Assembly (NCBI GenBank): GCA_035307385.1 | Contig: DATGID010000024.1 | Location: forward strand, 62,001 to 126,000 | Length of the DNA: 64,000 nt | Direction: 5' to 3' | DNA from: DATBHW01 sp035307385 | Lineage (GTDB): Bacteria > Chloroflexota > Ktedonobacteria > Ktedonobacterales > DATBGS01 | Shown here: positions 8,166 through 17,753 of the stretch, piece by piece | How positions within the stretch are numbered: the first letter of the stretch is position 1 | How the letters are laid out: each line of letters begins with the position of its first letter | Notes under the pieces: generated by a model | What the model saw: the letters and a program-made list of their open reading frames with translations, nothing else | The model's database searches: none | What the model was told of the DNA's origin: nothing | Translations under genes and position numbers: made by a program

Positions 8166-8467
8166 CGTATTGCCTCGCAGAACACTGCCAACACAAGCCC
8201 TCATACAAAGCCTGCTGCGCCTCTGAGTGAAGGTATGCAGAGTCTAGCACCAGGGCTGCTCGCTGTCCAGAGGTAAGACGCTGTTTGAGGCAAAATGTGC
8301 TCCCCAGATGCTTCTCCGGTCAAAAGTGTGACCCGCTCTTGCCGCAACTCGTTCTTATCTGAGGGTATGACCAGGCACCACCAATGCTGTTTTGTAGCGC
8401 AGTTGTACAGTTCCGCATTGGCGCGCCCGGTTCATCAGAGGAGACACGTTCCAGAGGAGATGGGCGC
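8166..8467. other. Gene-free stretch upstream of GT87-like gene
   Basis: About 300 bp with no supported gene. It contains the 5' regions of the divergent zinc-ribbon and glycosyltransferase-like genes, so promoters are expected, but none matches a consensus well. The strong RBS AGAGGAG at 8453-8459 belongs to the next gene. Confidence 0.4.
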
Positions 8468-9997
8468 GTGGCACTGTTTCGGCAAGCAGGCTTGATTCCA
8501 CAGCGAATCTGGCCCTTACAACTAGGCGCGTGGTCTTTTGGCGGACATCGGTCTGGCGCTGTTGTTCCTGCTGTGGAACAAACAGACGTTTCGGCTGATA
8601 ACACCTCCTCCATCCATCTTCCGGTGCGTTTGCTGCTGCTGGGCCTGGCAATTGGGCTGCAAGCCTACCAAGAGATTCCCGGGTGGTGGGTGCAAGGCTT
8701 CATTGGCCTCGCTGGAGCAGAAGCGCTCTCTTTTCTGATGATGAGCCTGAGCCTGGTTGCGCTTTGCCTGGCGATCAGCCCACGGCTTCCTGCCTGGCTC
8801 GGTGGCAAGACTGGTCGCGCGCTGGGTTGGGTGGCGTTGGTAAGCTGTTTGATTCTGGCGGTGCTTGGCTTGCGTCAGGTTGGCTTGATGGTCGTGGAAA
8901 GCTTCCAGCCGCCATTTTATAACAACGACGGCACGCTGCTGGACCATAACGCGGCGTATCTGCTGCTGCACGGAGAAAATCCCTATACCAATTCAGATAT
9001 TGTCGCGGCAATTCGTGATTATCACCAACTCGCGCAGTTTACTACGCCGCTCCAGCAGGGCGCGCTGGCAAACCAGCAGAGTTATCCCAGCATCGCGCAG
9101 ATTCAGGCGCTGATGGCCCAGGAACCGATTGGGCACCCCAATCAGGTGTTGGAGTTCGAGTCGCATGTCAGCTATCCGGCGCTGTCCTTTCTGGCGCTCG
9201 TTCCCTTTGTCTGGGCTGGCCTGCCAACCATGCTGCCCTTCTATTTGCTGTGCTATGTGGCGCTGGCAATAATCGGACTGCGCTTTGCGCGGCCTGACCT
9301 GCGCTGGTGGGTGGCGCTGCTCTTCCTGGCGGATTTGCCGGTGCTGGATTCGGTACTGGCGGGCGACCTGGATATGTTCTTTATCTTGCTGGTCTTTCTG
9401 GCCTGGCTCTTCTGGGAACGCTGGTGGGTTTCGGCGATGCTGTTCGGCCTGGCGATGGCAACGAAGCAAAATGCCTGGTTCTTTCTGCCGTTCTACCTGA
9501 TTTTCGTCGCTCAACAGCGTAGCGTTCGCGACGCGCTAGTGCGCGGCGGGCTGGCCCTGGCGTTGTTCCTGGCGATCAATCTGCCGTTCATTGTTTGGGA
9601 TGGCAGCGCCTGGGTCGCCGGAGTGCTGGCCCCCGTGCGTGACCCGATGTTCCCCGAGGGCGCGGGCATCATAGCGCTCTCTATCGGGCATCTGCTGCCG
9701 TTCCTGCCGCACAGCGCCTATACCGTGCTGGAGGTCGCCGGAATAGCCGGGATGCTGCTCTGGTATGTCCGCTGGGGGTATAAGCGCCCAGAGGCCGCGC
9801 TGGTGCTGGCGGTGCTGCCACTCTTCCTGGCCTGGCGCAGCCTGCCGACCTATTTCTACTTCTGCGCGCTGCCTGCGGCCTTGCTGCTGGCAAGCGCTCG
9901 ACCTTTGACCGCTCATGCGACTGGTGCAACCAGGACAGCCACGCCTGGGAGTGAGATAGAACCGGTCCAGCTTGTACTTTCAGGGGAGGTATCTTAG
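8468..9997 (+). CDS. Polytopic membrane protein, GT87/DUF2029-like glycosyltransferase
   Basis: A hydrophobic protein of about 509 residues with ten or more predicted membrane spans (e.g. LLLLGLAIGLQA, SFLALVPFVWAGLP, LLFLADLPVLDSVLAGD). The layout fits GT-C-fold polyprenyl-phosphate-dependent glycosyltransferases of the GT87 type. The acidic loop after the first spans (NNDGTLLDHNAAYLLLHGENPY) is in the position of the catalytic extracytoplasmic loop. I place the start at GTG 8468 because AGAGGAG ends 8 nt upstream. An ATG at 8384 is in frame but has no ribosome site, and the extra residues are not membrane-like. It is followed 3 nt later by a second protein of the same type, so the two are probably co-transcribed. 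The sugar and acceptor are unknown. Confidence 0.65.
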   Translation: MALFRQAGLIPQRIWPLQLGAWSFGGHRSGAVVPAVEQTDVSADNTSSIHLPVRLLLLGLAIGLQAYQEIPGWWVQGFIGLAGAEALSFLMMSLSLVALCLAISPRLPAWLGGKTGRALGWVALVSCLILAVLGLRQVGLMVVESFQPPFYNNDGTLLDHNAAYLLLHGENPYTNSDIVAAIRDYHQLAQFTTPLQQGALANQQSYPSIAQIQALMAQEPIGHPNQVLEFESHVSYPALSFLALVPFVWAGLPTMLPFYLLCYVALAIIGLRFARPDLRWWVALLFLADLPVLDSVLAGDLDMFFILLVFLAWLFWERWWVSAMLFGLAMATKQNAWFFLPFYLIFVAQQRSVRDALVRGGLALALFLAINLPFIVWDGSAWVAGVLAPVRDPMFPEGAGIIALSIGHLLPFLPHSAYTVLEVAGIAGMLLWYVRWGYKRPEAALVLAVLPLFLAWRSLPTYFYFCALPAALLLASARPLTAHATGATRTATPGSEIEPVQLVLSGEVS

Positions 9998-10000
9998 GGA

Positions 10001-11479
10001 ATGGCAGTTTTGGCTCCTCGCTCTGTAGAAGCGCCTTTGATGCGGTTGCGCTCGCTTGATGGGCGCGCTGGCTGGATACTCCTGGCAGTGCTCTGGCTGG
10101 GTACACGGCTGATCTATCTGCTCAACGTCATGCTTGGGCATCATTATCCTGATCCAGCCTTCTTTCTCTATGGCCTGAAAGTCTCGTACGGTGAGCTGCC
10201 CTATCGCGACTTTTTGGTGGAATATCCGCCGCTGGGCATATTGTTCATTGTGCTGCCCGGACTGGCGCACGCCGGGCCGCTTACTGAATGGGGCTATGGC
10301 TCCAGCTTTGCTCTGGAGATGCTGGCGCTCGATTTGCTGACGCTGTTCCTGGTAATTCGCCTGGCAAAAGGATTGATACCTGGTGATCGCACTGGCCTGT
10401 ATTCCGGCCTGCTCTATACAGCCTTTGTCGCGGCCAGCGGAGCGATTGCCCAGAAATTTGACCTGATGGCAGGCACCTTCTGTGTCGTCGCGGTGGTGGC
10501 TCTGATGCGTCGCCGCGATGGGCTTGCCTGGGTGATGCTGGTGCTGGCGACCTTGACGAAGGGCTACCCGCTGGCGCTCGCGCCGTTGTTCGTGCTCTAC
10601 CGGCTGATGGAGGGCCGTGCTGGCTGGCGTGGACTGTACGAAGGCTTGCGCGCTGCCGTAGTATCCAGCGCAGTGCTGACGGTTCCGTTGATGCTGGTAG
10701 CGGGGATACAGCCGCTGATCGACGCGGTGGTCTATCATGTGGACCGCGGTACCGAGATCGAGAGCGTGTATTCAGGGCTGATGTTGCTAGGTGGCCGCCT
10801 CTTTGGCATCGTCACCTCCAGCTATGCAAACTATGGCGATCAGTCGCAGGATATCCTTTCACCGCTCAATTCGCTGGTGGATATGATTGCTGTTCCGCTG
10901 GGTGTGCTGCTGATCGGCTTCTTGTATTGGCAGTTCTATCGCTCCCTCAAGGCGCGGCCAGAGGAGCGCGACACCGCCTTGCTCAGATCAACACTGCTAG
11001 TGCTGCTGGCCTTTATGATTACATTCCGCGCGCTGCCAGGCCATTACCTGCTGGCGATTCTGCCGCTAGCGGCGCTGGTGCGCTTCCAGGACCACAGACA
11101 GCGCGTCTTTGTCCTGACGCTGCTGGGCGCGCTACTGCTGGGGCAGTTGGAAACGGTGGTCTGGCCGCAGTTGCTGGCGGTGCAGTGGGTTGGCATCGTG
11201 GCGCTCAATCTGCGCAACGCTGCCATTCTGGCGAGCTTTGTCCTCTTGCTCGGTGGACAGATGCGCTCATTCGTGCCTGGGGCAAAGGCTATCGGCCAGC
11301 GCGTGACGAAAGTGCTGCCTAAAGCTTCGCTGGGCTGGGCAGTCGAGTCGGGCATTCGTTCCTGGCAAGAAGTACCCACACCCTTCGACTCTTACCGTGA
11401 AAAAGCTACAACCCGGCCCAGGACCGCAACGCTTGCACAACAGGCCCATCTGATGCAGCGGCGTAACAGCGTTATCTAG
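10001..11479 (+). CDS. Polytopic membrane protein, GT87/DUF2029-like glycosyltransferase
   Basis: A 492-residue protein with about ten to twelve hydrophobic segments. Near the N-terminus, HHYPDPAFFLYGLKVSYGELPYRDFLVEYPP matches the family pattern in which a loop carries an acidic residue and an aromatic YPP turn after the first span. GT-C enzymes of this kind move a sugar from a lipid-phosphate donor to an outer-face acceptor. The C-terminal ~60 residues are soluble and basic. The start ATG 10001 follows AGGGGAGG and lies 3 nt after the previous stop, indicating an operon of two. The 3' end overlaps the convergent nucleotidyltransferase gene by 8 nt. Confidence 0.68.
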   Translation: MAVLAPRSVEAPLMRLRSLDGRAGWILLAVLWLGTRLIYLLNVMLGHHYPDPAFFLYGLKVSYGELPYRDFLVEYPPLGILFIVLPGLAHAGPLTEWGYGSSFALEMLALDLLTLFLVIRLAKGLIPGDRTGLYSGLLYTAFVAASGAIAQKFDLMAGTFCVVAVVALMRRRDGLAWVMLVLATLTKGYPLALAPLFVLYRLMEGRAGWRGLYEGLRAAVVSSAVLTVPLMLVAGIQPLIDAVVYHVDRGTEIESVYSGLMLLGGRLFGIVTSSYANYGDQSQDILSPLNSLVDMIAVPLGVLLIGFLYWQFYRSLKARPEERDTALLRSTLLVLLAFMITFRALPGHYLLAILPLAALVRFQDHRQRVFVLTLLGALLLGQLETVVWPQLLAVQWVGIVALNLRNAAILASFVLLLGGQMRSFVPGAKAIGQRVTKVLPKASLGWAVESGIRSWQEVPTPFDSYREKATTRPRTATLAQQAHLMQRRNSVI

Positions 11480-12989
11480 TGTTTTGCTCGTCCTGGCCCG
11501 TATATCGTGATGGATGCGCTACAACAAGGCTGTTCTGCTCCATCAGAAATTGTAATGCCTCCGCTCTGGTCCGAACCAGGCCATCAAGCTGGGCGCTGCG
11601 CACCTTTGCCAGCAGGGTTCCGATCAACGGTCCGTTTGCAAGGCCCAGGCGGGCGATAAGCACCTCTCCATCAAGCAGGATGGGCGGAACGAGCACATTG
11701 TGCTCTTCATAATATCCTGTAAGCACGTTGAGCACCGTTTGCGCCTGCGCTCGCCAGGCGTCATCTGGGGCGTCTGCCTGGTGGGCTGCCATCTGGCGCG
11801 CCAGACAGAACACCGCCAGGTCTAGCCCATGCTCGCCAAAGCGCTCGAAATAGTAGCGGGCGGCCCGCCAGGCCAAGCCGCTGCGGGGATGCGGGCGCGG
11901 TTCGATGCTCCAGGGCGCCACGCTCTGCTGAAGCAGAAACGTGATAGACCTGGTGACCTGGCGGCCCAGAGCGAGCCGCATCAGGGCAGCCACGAGCATC
12001 TTTTCCTCTGCTTCCGGCGCGAGGTCAGCGAGCAAGGCTGCCAACATGAGCGCGTCTGATCGAGTGCAGGCGCGCACTTGCGCTTTTTTCCAGCGTTTCT
12101 TGAAAGCTGGTCGGTGGCTCAGCCGAACAAGCGGGGCCAGAAGCTGCTGCTCGGCCTGCGTCAGAGTGACCGTTTCGCCTTGCGCTGCCGAAAGGAGCGC
12201 TGCCGCCGCGTGAAGAGTAGGCCAGGCCACACCACCAAACTGCACTGAGTCAGACACGGAGGGCGTGGTCGGATTGTCCGAAACAATCAAGGCTGGGAAT
12301 ATCAAAGGGAGCAGCTTAAAGGCATCCAACGCTTGGATGGCCGCGCTGGCATGGCGCGGCACGAGCATCTGGAGCAGTTCGTCGCGGATGCGTTCGGGCG
12401 CAACCTGGCGCAGCAGCGGCGCATCGCGGCTGAGCAGGCTGGCAGTTGCCGGGTCCATGGCAAACTGGCGGTTGGCACTGAGGCGAATGGCCCGCAGCAT
12501 GCGCAGCGGGTCATGCTGGAAGACACCTTCTTGCACCACACGCAAGATTTTCGCTTGCAGATCATCCCACCCATTGAACGGGTCGATGAGCGCGGCGGGA
12601 GGCTGCTCTGCCCGCGTGGATAACGCTGGCAGCGTGGCAACGGCTTCGATGGGCAGCGCCAGGGCATTGATGGTGAAATCTCGTTGAGCCAGGTCATCGG
12701 TGATGCTATCGCCATGCAGCGGAGCCAGATCGATGATAATCCTTCCATACGGTTTCCTGGGCAGGATGACACGCTTGACGCCTTTTTCCTGGTTGAGCGC
12801 AACGTAGGTCGCTCTTAGCGCGATAGCCAGTATGCGGGCAAGCGGCTCCGGGTCGCTGCTCACCACAAGATCGAGGTCCTGGGGGCGCTGGCCCAGCAGC
12901 AGATCACGCAGAGAACCGCCCACCAGATAAGCTTCGATGAGACGGTTCCCCAAAAACTGCTGGAGCCATTGAAGCAGCAGGTCTATCAC
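11472..12989 (-). CDS. cca: CCA tRNA nucleotidyltransferase / poly(A) polymerase family protein
   Basis: A 505-residue class II nucleotidyltransferase. The N-terminal head has the G-G-x-x-R-D motif (YLVGGSLRDLLLG) and the metal-binding DxD (QDLDLVV). RDFTINALALPI and DPLRMLRAIRLSANRQF follow, all typical of the Cca/PcnB family, which adds CCA to tRNA 3' ends. A long helical C-terminal body with some HD-like features follows. Family members in this phylum often carry such extensions. The start is GTG at 12987-12989. It overlaps the stop of the upstream acyl-CoA synthetase as GTGA (4 nt), indicating translational coupling. CCA-adding and A-adding activities cannot be separated by eye. Confidence 0.85.
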   Translation of the reverse strand: MIDLLLQWLQQFLGNRLIEAYLVGGSLRDLLLGQRPQDLDLVVSSDPEPLARILAIALRATYVALNQEKGVKRVILPRKPYGRIIIDLAPLHGDSITDDLAQRDFTINALALPIEAVATLPALSTRAEQPPAALIDPFNGWDDLQAKILRVVQEGVFQHDPLRMLRAIRLSANRQFAMDPATASLLSRDAPLLRQVAPERIRDELLQMLVPRHASAAIQALDAFKLLPLIFPALIVSDNPTTPSVSDSVQFGGVAWPTLHAAAALLSAAQGETVTLTQAEQQLLAPLVRLSHRPAFKKRWKKAQVRACTRSDALMLAALLADLAPEAEEKMLVAALMRLALGRQVTRSITFLLQQSVAPWSIEPRPHPRSGLAWRAARYYFERFGEHGLDLAVFCLARQMAAHQADAPDDAWRAQAQTVLNVLTGYYEEHNVLVPPILLDGEVLIARLGLANGPLIGTLLAKVRSAQLDGLVRTRAEALQFLMEQNSLVVAHPSRYTGQDEQNTR

Positions 12990-14584
12990 TCTTTCCCCTG
13001 GCGCAGTTCAGTCTTGAGCACTTTCCCGGTGGCGTTCTTGGGCAGCCCCGCTGGCAACGGATAAAACTCCACCAGGTTCGGGACTTTGAAGGGAGCAACC
13101 CGCTCGCGCATGAAGTCGATGATTTCGTCGCGCGTCAAGTTCTGTCCATCGCGCGGGGTAATGCAGGCTTTGATGGATTCGCCCTTCATGGCATCGCCGA
13201 CACCCACCACTGCCACCTCGGCCACTTTGGGATGCGCCATCAAGACTTCCTCTAGCTCGCGGGGGTAGACATTCAGGCCACCTTTGATGATGACATCCTT
13301 GGCGCGGTCTACGATGAAGAAGTAGCCCTCCTCATCTTGATAGCCCAGGTCGCCGGTATAGAGCCAACCATTGCGAATAGTCTGTGCGGTGGCCTCTGGC
13401 AGGTTGTAATAGCCCTTCATGATGTTTGGCCCGCGAATGGCAAGCTCACCAATTTGCCCGGCAGGCAGCGGTTGATCTTTGATGTCGTGGACCTGCACCT
13501 CGACGCCAGGGATGGGTAGTCCGATGGAACCGGCCTTCTGGACGCCATTGGGCGGATTGAAGACAGCGGCGGGTGAGGACTCGGTCAAGCCGTAACCCTC
13601 GATGAGCGGAATGCCGAATTTCTCCTTGAACGTGCGCAGGGTTTCGCCGGGCAAGGCCGCGCCGCCGGAGACACAAAGCCGCAGCGACGAAATATCCTGG
13701 CTGGTCAGCGGCGTGCGCAGCAGCAGCGCATACATGGAAGGCACTCCCGCCAGGATGGTGACATGCTGCTGTTGGACGGTGGGGATGAGTCGTCGCGGGT
13801 CGAACCTGGGCACCAGGACGATCGGCGCGCCAGCCAGCAGCGGAGCCACCATGCAGACAGTCGAGCCAAATACATGAAAGAGCGGCAGCACGCTCATTAG
13901 CACATCCTGTGGGCCAAGATCGGCCAGTTGGATGATGGCCTGCGCGTTGGAGAGCAGATTGCGATGGGTCAGCATCGCTCCCTTCGCTTTGCCGGTAGTA
14001 CCAGAGGTGTAGAGAATGACAGCCACGTTGTCGGGGTTCGGCTCCGCAAGAGGCGCAGGCGCTTTTCCTGCGGCGATGGCCGCGGCGGCTTCGCCCAGCA
14101 ACTGCTCGAAGCTGATTGTTTCACGGTTGACCGCTGCGGCTGGCGCAGTGGTTCCCTCACTGGCAGGAAGCGAGACAGTAATGAGCAAGCGCGGCGAAGT
14201 GTCATCCCCGATGGCCTGCTCGACCAGCGGCAAGGCATCCGACCAGACCACCGCAGCCACAACCTGCGCATCCGTAAAGATGTGCCGGATTTCGGGCGGG
14301 CGATACGTCGGGTTCATGGTGATAGCGATGGCCCCGGCACGTATCGCGCCGAAATAGGCAGGCAGAAAATGTGGCAAGTTGGGCAGGATGATAGCGACCC
14401 GATCTCCAGGCAGGATGCCGCGCAGGCGCAGGGCCATTGCAAACGCCTCGGTCTGACGCGCCAAGTCGCCATAGGGAATGGGGTGCCCCTCGAAGAACAC
14501 GGCAACCTCCTGGGCGCGGCGCGCTGCCACGCCCAGGAACATCGTCCCCAGAGAGAGCGCTGTATCAGGCGACGGTGACTGCAT
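12986..14584 (-). CDS. Long-chain acyl-CoA synthetase (AMP-forming)
   Basis: A 532-residue ANL-superfamily enzyme that activates a carboxylic acid, probably a fatty acid, to acyl-AMP and then acyl-CoA. Motifs in order are the P-loop VILYTSGTTGKAKGAMLTH, GYGLTESSPAAV, the hinge YTGDLGYQDEEGYFFIVDR, AKDVIIKGGLNVYPRELEE, and the catalytic lysine region NATGKVLKTEL. Length and order match FadD-like ligases. ATG 14584 is the start. The stop overlaps the start of the cca-like gene. The substrate chain length is not readable from the sequence. Confidence 0.9.
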   Translation of the reverse strand: MQSPSPDTALSLGTMFLGVAARRAQEVAVFFEGHPIPYGDLARQTEAFAMALRLRGILPGDRVAIILPNLPHFLPAYFGAIRAGAIAITMNPTYRPPEIRHIFTDAQVVAAVVWSDALPLVEQAIGDDTSPRLLITVSLPASEGTTAPAAAVNRETISFEQLLGEAAAAIAAGKAPAPLAEPNPDNVAVILYTSGTTGKAKGAMLTHRNLLSNAQAIIQLADLGPQDVLMSVLPLFHVFGSTVCMVAPLLAGAPIVLVPRFDPRRLIPTVQQQHVTILAGVPSMYALLLRTPLTSQDISSLRLCVSGGAALPGETLRTFKEKFGIPLIEGYGLTESSPAAVFNPPNGVQKAGSIGLPIPGVEVQVHDIKDQPLPAGQIGELAIRGPNIMKGYYNLPEATAQTIRNGWLYTGDLGYQDEEGYFFIVDRAKDVIIKGGLNVYPRELEEVLMAHPKVAEVAVVGVGDAMKGESIKACITPRDGQNLTRDEIIDFMRERVAPFKVPNLVEFYPLPAGLPKNATGKVLKTELRQGKE

Positions 14585-14642
14585 GCTGCTTCTCTCCCTT
14601 CAACGCCAGGAAATAGCCCTGGTCTGTTAGCCCTCCCGGCTC

Positions 14643-16271
14643 TTATGCCGACAGGGTGACTCCGGCGAACTGCGTGCGCAGCACTTTCTTATCGAACTTG
14701 CCCACGCTGGTCTTTGGCACAGCGGCGATGAAGAGCACTTCATCCGGCAGCCACCACTTGGCGACCCGCGTGCTCAGGTAGTCGATGATCTCTTCTTTGG
14801 TAATCTGGTCTTTGAATTCTGGTTTGGGCACGACGCATGCCACCGGGCGCTCTTGCCAGACGGGATGCGGCACGGCAATCACCGCAGCCTCCAGCACCTT
14901 GGGATGGCCCATAATCAAGCCTTCGAGTTCAATGGAAGAAATCCATTCACCACCCGACTTGACCAGGTCTTTGGTGCGGTCCATCACCTGAATGTAGCCT
15001 TCCGCATCGATGTTGCACACGTCGCCGGTACGGAACCAGCCATCCACGAACTTGGCTGCGCTGTCCGCGTCGTGATAGTAGGCGTTCGCAATCCAGGGGC
15101 CACGCACTTGCAGTTCGCCAAATGCCTGCCCATCCCAGGGGAGTTCCTTGCCGGTTGCCAGATCGACAATGCGGATGTCGACGCCAACGACGGGGAAGCC
15201 TTGCCGGGCGCGAATGCGGTTTTGCTCCCCAGTGGAAAGGCCCAGAAACTCCTGTTTGAGGTGGCCCAGCGTGCCCAGCGGCGACATTTCGGTCATGCCC
15301 CAGGCATGGACGATGTTCAGGTTATATTTTTGCAACCCTTCGATCAAGGCCAGCGGAACGGCGGAGCCGCCGCACAGGATACGTGTCACGCTGGAAAGGT
15401 CGATATCTTCTTTGGCGAGGACTTGCAACAGGCCAATCCAGATAGTTGGGACGCCTGCCGCCAGAGTGACGCGCTCATCACTGATGAGGTGCGCCACTTT
15501 GGCCGGGTCCAGGAAGCGACCAGGGAAGACCTGCTTCGCGCCGATCATCGGGGCTGCATGAGCCAGCCCCCAGGCATTGGCGTGGAACATCGGCACTACC
15601 GGCAGCAAGGTGTCGCGCTCGGAGAAGGCCAGAGCATCGGCCTGGGTAGTTGCCAGGGAATGGAGATAGGTGGAGCGATGGCTGTAGACGACGCCCTTGG
15701 GGTTGCCAGTGGTGCCGGAGGTATAGCACATGGCGCAGGCCATCTGCTCGTCGAGCTTGGGCCAGGCGTAGTCTTCTGAGCCGCTGGCGAGGAACTCTTC
15801 GTAGTCGATGGCAGGCGAAAGCTTGCCTGTCGCTTTGGGGGACGGCTCACCCATGGTGACGTATTGGCGCACGGTCGGCAGCTGATCGGCCAGCGGTTCC
15901 AGCAGGGGAATCAGATCGCCATCGATGAAAATGATCGAATCTTCAGCATCGTTGGCAATGTAGGCAAGCTGATCGGCAAAGAGCCGAATATTGAGGGTGT
16001 GCAAGACAGCGCCCATACATGGCACGGCAAAATACAGTTCCAGATGGCGATAGGTATTCCAGGCGAACGTCGCAACGCGATCTCCTGGCTTGACGCCCCA
16101 TTTTGCCAGCGCGGAGGCAAGTTGCGTGGCACGTCGGCCAAAATCGGCATAGGTGTAGCGATGGAGTCCGTTCTCGGTGAGGGTGGCTACTTCGCGTTTG
16201 GGGAAGAGGGTTATGGCGCGGTTAAAGGAGTGTTGCAAGGTAAGCGGATAATCCATCATGAGGCCGTTCAT
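14643..16271 (-). CDS. Fatty acid-CoA ligase (AlkK/medium- or long-chain type)
   Basis: A 542-residue ANL enzyme with P-loop AMCYTSGTTGNPKGVVYSH, AWGMTEMSPLGTLG, WFRTGDVCNIDAEGYIQVMD, TKDLVKSGGEWISSIELE, and C-terminal KTSVGKFDKKVLR. The SGGEWISSIELE form of the hinge region and the N-terminus are like AlkK-type acyl-CoA ligases. A strong RBS (AGGAGG) lies 6 nt before ATG 16271. It is 58 bp upstream of the other ligase gene in the same direction, so the two plus cca may form one transcript. The two ligases probably handle different acids in beta-oxidation or lipid remodelling. Confidence 0.9.
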   Translation of the reverse strand: MNGLMMDYPLTLQHSFNRAITLFPKREVATLTENGLHRYTYADFGRRATQLASALAKWGVKPGDRVATFAWNTYRHLELYFAVPCMGAVLHTLNIRLFADQLAYIANDAEDSIIFIDGDLIPLLEPLADQLPTVRQYVTMGEPSPKATGKLSPAIDYEEFLASGSEDYAWPKLDEQMACAMCYTSGTTGNPKGVVYSHRSTYLHSLATTQADALAFSERDTLLPVVPMFHANAWGLAHAAPMIGAKQVFPGRFLDPAKVAHLISDERVTLAAGVPTIWIGLLQVLAKEDIDLSSVTRILCGGSAVPLALIEGLQKYNLNIVHAWGMTEMSPLGTLGHLKQEFLGLSTGEQNRIRARQGFPVVGVDIRIVDLATGKELPWDGQAFGELQVRGPWIANAYYHDADSAAKFVDGWFRTGDVCNIDAEGYIQVMDRTKDLVKSGGEWISSIELEGLIMGHPKVLEAAVIAVPHPVWQERPVACVVPKPEFKDQITKEEIIDYLSTRVAKWWLPDEVLFIAAVPKTSVGKFDKKVLRTQFAGVTLSA

Positions 16272-16501
16272 GCTCTACCTCCTGGTCTGGGGCTTCGCCT
16301 TCGGAAGCCTCAGTTCTGTGCGTGTTCGCTGAATGGTAGACAATGGCAAGGGGACTGCTGATGCTTCCTGGCACGCTCTGCAACAGCGGTTCGCGCGCCT
16401 GTGCCTGCGCTGGGGCGTTCCGGTTGCTTGCGGTGCTGCTCATCACTGTAGCGTGTTGTTGGGGAAATGTCAAGAATCCTCTGCTGGTTCTGCGATCCAG
16501 C

Positions 16502-17023
16502 TTATCTCTCTTCAGTCAGTGCGCCAGACGGTCGGGAGGAAGGGTCAAGCCAGTCATCCCCGGCGGCCTCTGCCTGGGCGAGCAGAGCTTGCATGCGGCT
16601 TTCGCGCTCGGCTGCACCAATCTGCACGGCACGCTGCACGGCGGCCACCACGTCATAGATATCGACAAGCTTGACCAGGTAATCGTCAGCGCCCAGGGCC
16701 AACCCGGCTAACTGGTTTTGCTCCTGGGCCAGAGCCGACAAGATGATGAGCGGTGTGGAAGCTGATTCCGGATCACCGCGCAGGGCACGCACTAGTTGAT
16801 AACCATCCAGCCCCGGCATTTTGACATCGATGATCATGCAATCGGGTCGTATTTCAAAGAAGCGCTCCAGACCTTCGATGCCATCGGTAGCGCTGACGAC
16901 GTTGAAGTCGCCCAATAGTTCCAATCCATCGGCCAGCAAGTGCAAAAGGTCCGGGTCATCATCGACCACCAGAACGGTATAGCGATTGTTGCCAGCTTCG
17001 GCCATGTACGCCCTCGCGTTCAT
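16502..17023 (-). CDS. Receiver-domain response regulator
   Basis: A 173-residue protein with one CheY-like receiver domain. It has the acidic pocket VLVVDDDPD, phospho-acceptor Asp in CMIIDVKMPGLDG, the switch Ser in IILSALAQ, and the conserved Lys in ADDYLVKLVD. A ~40-residue helical tail follows, with no DNA-binding domain. It probably signals by protein contact. Its ATG overlaps the stop of the upstream response-regulator gene (ATGA), so the two are translated together. A histidine kinase gene is divergent from the pair and is the obvious partner. Confidence 0.9.
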   Translation of the reverse strand: MNARAYMAEAGNNRYTVLVVDDDPDLLHLLADGLELLGDFNVVSATDGIEGLERFFEIRPDCMIIDVKMPGLDGYQLVRALRGDPESASTPLIILSALAQEQNQLAGLALGADDYLVKLVDIYDVVAAVQRAVQIGAAERESRMQALLAQAEAAGDDWLDPSSRPSGALTEER

Positions 17024-17421
17024 CTCGCCATACGAGCGATATGCCCGGCCCGCCGAAGTAAGAGCATGCGCCCGTAAAAGTTCATGGCTTGTGTCAACGG
17101 CTTCACCAGATAGTCATCCACGCCCGCCTGGAAAGCCAGAATCTTGTCTTTGATTGCTGATCGCTTTGTGACACAGGCGATCAAGACACGACTGTAATCG
17201 GGATGGCTCTGCATCTGACGAATCAACATGATGCCATCGCCATCTGGCTGGTCGGGGTCAAGGACCAGCAGAATGGGCCGCTCACGCTGAAGAACCAGCA
17301 CAGCTTCGCGCAAGCTGTTCGCTACCACGCAGCGAAAGCTTGGCTCCAGCAGCTTGACAAGCTGCTGTTGAGAGAGGGGGTCGGGGTCGGCCACCAGGGC
17401 CGTTGGCAGGGATGCGCCCAT
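17020..17421 (-). CDS. Receiver-domain response regulator
   Basis: A receiver domain of ~133 residues, with TALVADPDP as a degenerate acidic pocket, phospho-acceptor Asp in LLVLDPDQPDGDG, Thr in IACVTKRSA, and Lys in VDDYLVKPL. No output domain. The first pocket acid is replaced (ADPDP instead of DDD), so metal binding may be weak. I chose ATG 17421 because AAGGGA lies 9 nt upstream. The frame is open to a TTG at 17496, and ATG 17481 is also possible. It is coupled by a 4-nt overlap to the next response regulator. Confidence 0.82.
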   Translation of the reverse strand: MGASLPTALVADPDPLSQQQLVKLLEPSFRCVVANSLREAVLVLQRERPILLVLDPDQPDGDGIMLIRQMQSHPDYSRVLIACVTKRSAIKDKILAFQAGVDDYLVKPLTQAMNFYGRMLLLRRAGHIARMAR

Positions 17422-17511
17422 ACGCTTCATTCCCTTCGCTGGAGCCTCTTTGGTAGCTTCGCTCCAGGGATAACTCCACATGCCCAACTTGAACAACCAG
17501 TGGGGAAATAG

Positions 17512-17537
17512 CTACTCACCAGCTTCCTGGTGAGTAG
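17512..17537. promoter_or_regulatory. Perfect inverted repeat in the leader of the response-regulator pair
   Basis: CTACTCACCAG-CTTC-CTGGTGAGTAG, an 11-bp perfect dyad. It lies between the promoter-like TTGACA/TATAGT and the start of the response-regulator gene. It could be an operator or a 5'-UTR hairpin. There is no U-tract. Confidence 0.45.
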
Positions 17538-17548
17538 GAGATACGCTT

Positions 17549-17579
17549 ACTATAGCATACGCTGAGTATAGGCTGTCAA
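17549..17579 (-). promoter_or_regulatory. Putative promoter of the response-regulator operon
   Basis: On the minus strand a perfect -35 TTGACA (17579-17574) is followed 19 nt later by TATAGT (17554-17549). The spacer is 2 nt longer than ideal. It reads towards the response-regulator genes. Confidence 0.45.
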
Positions 17580-17664
17580 GGGCGCACGGCTGGCGAAATG
17601 CGCTTTTAGCCGAGGAAGAGGGAAACCAACCGAGGAACAGCTAGGCGCTTCGCCTGTTTTGCTA

Positions 17665-17670
17665 TATAAT
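17665..17670 (+). promoter_or_regulatory. Putative -10 element for the histidine kinase gene
   Basis: A perfect TATAAT 84 bp upstream of the kinase ATG. No matching -35 hexamer is seen at 16-18 nt, so an activator may be needed. Low confidence. Confidence 0.35.
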
Positions 17671-17753
17671 AGTGAGCATTACCCGAGGCGCAGCCCGGCA
17701 GCATAGTTTCCTCGTCTGCCAGGAAGCTGATCGTCGATGTGGAGGTCTTGCGT

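Noticed and set aside
8384..8467. ATG 8384 as start of the GT87-like gene
   Set aside because: No ribosome site there; AGAGGAG is ideally placed for GTG 8468.
14853..15779. 308-residue open frame on + opposite the second acyl-CoA ligase
   Set aside because: Antisense shadow; the ligase on the other strand has all family motifs.
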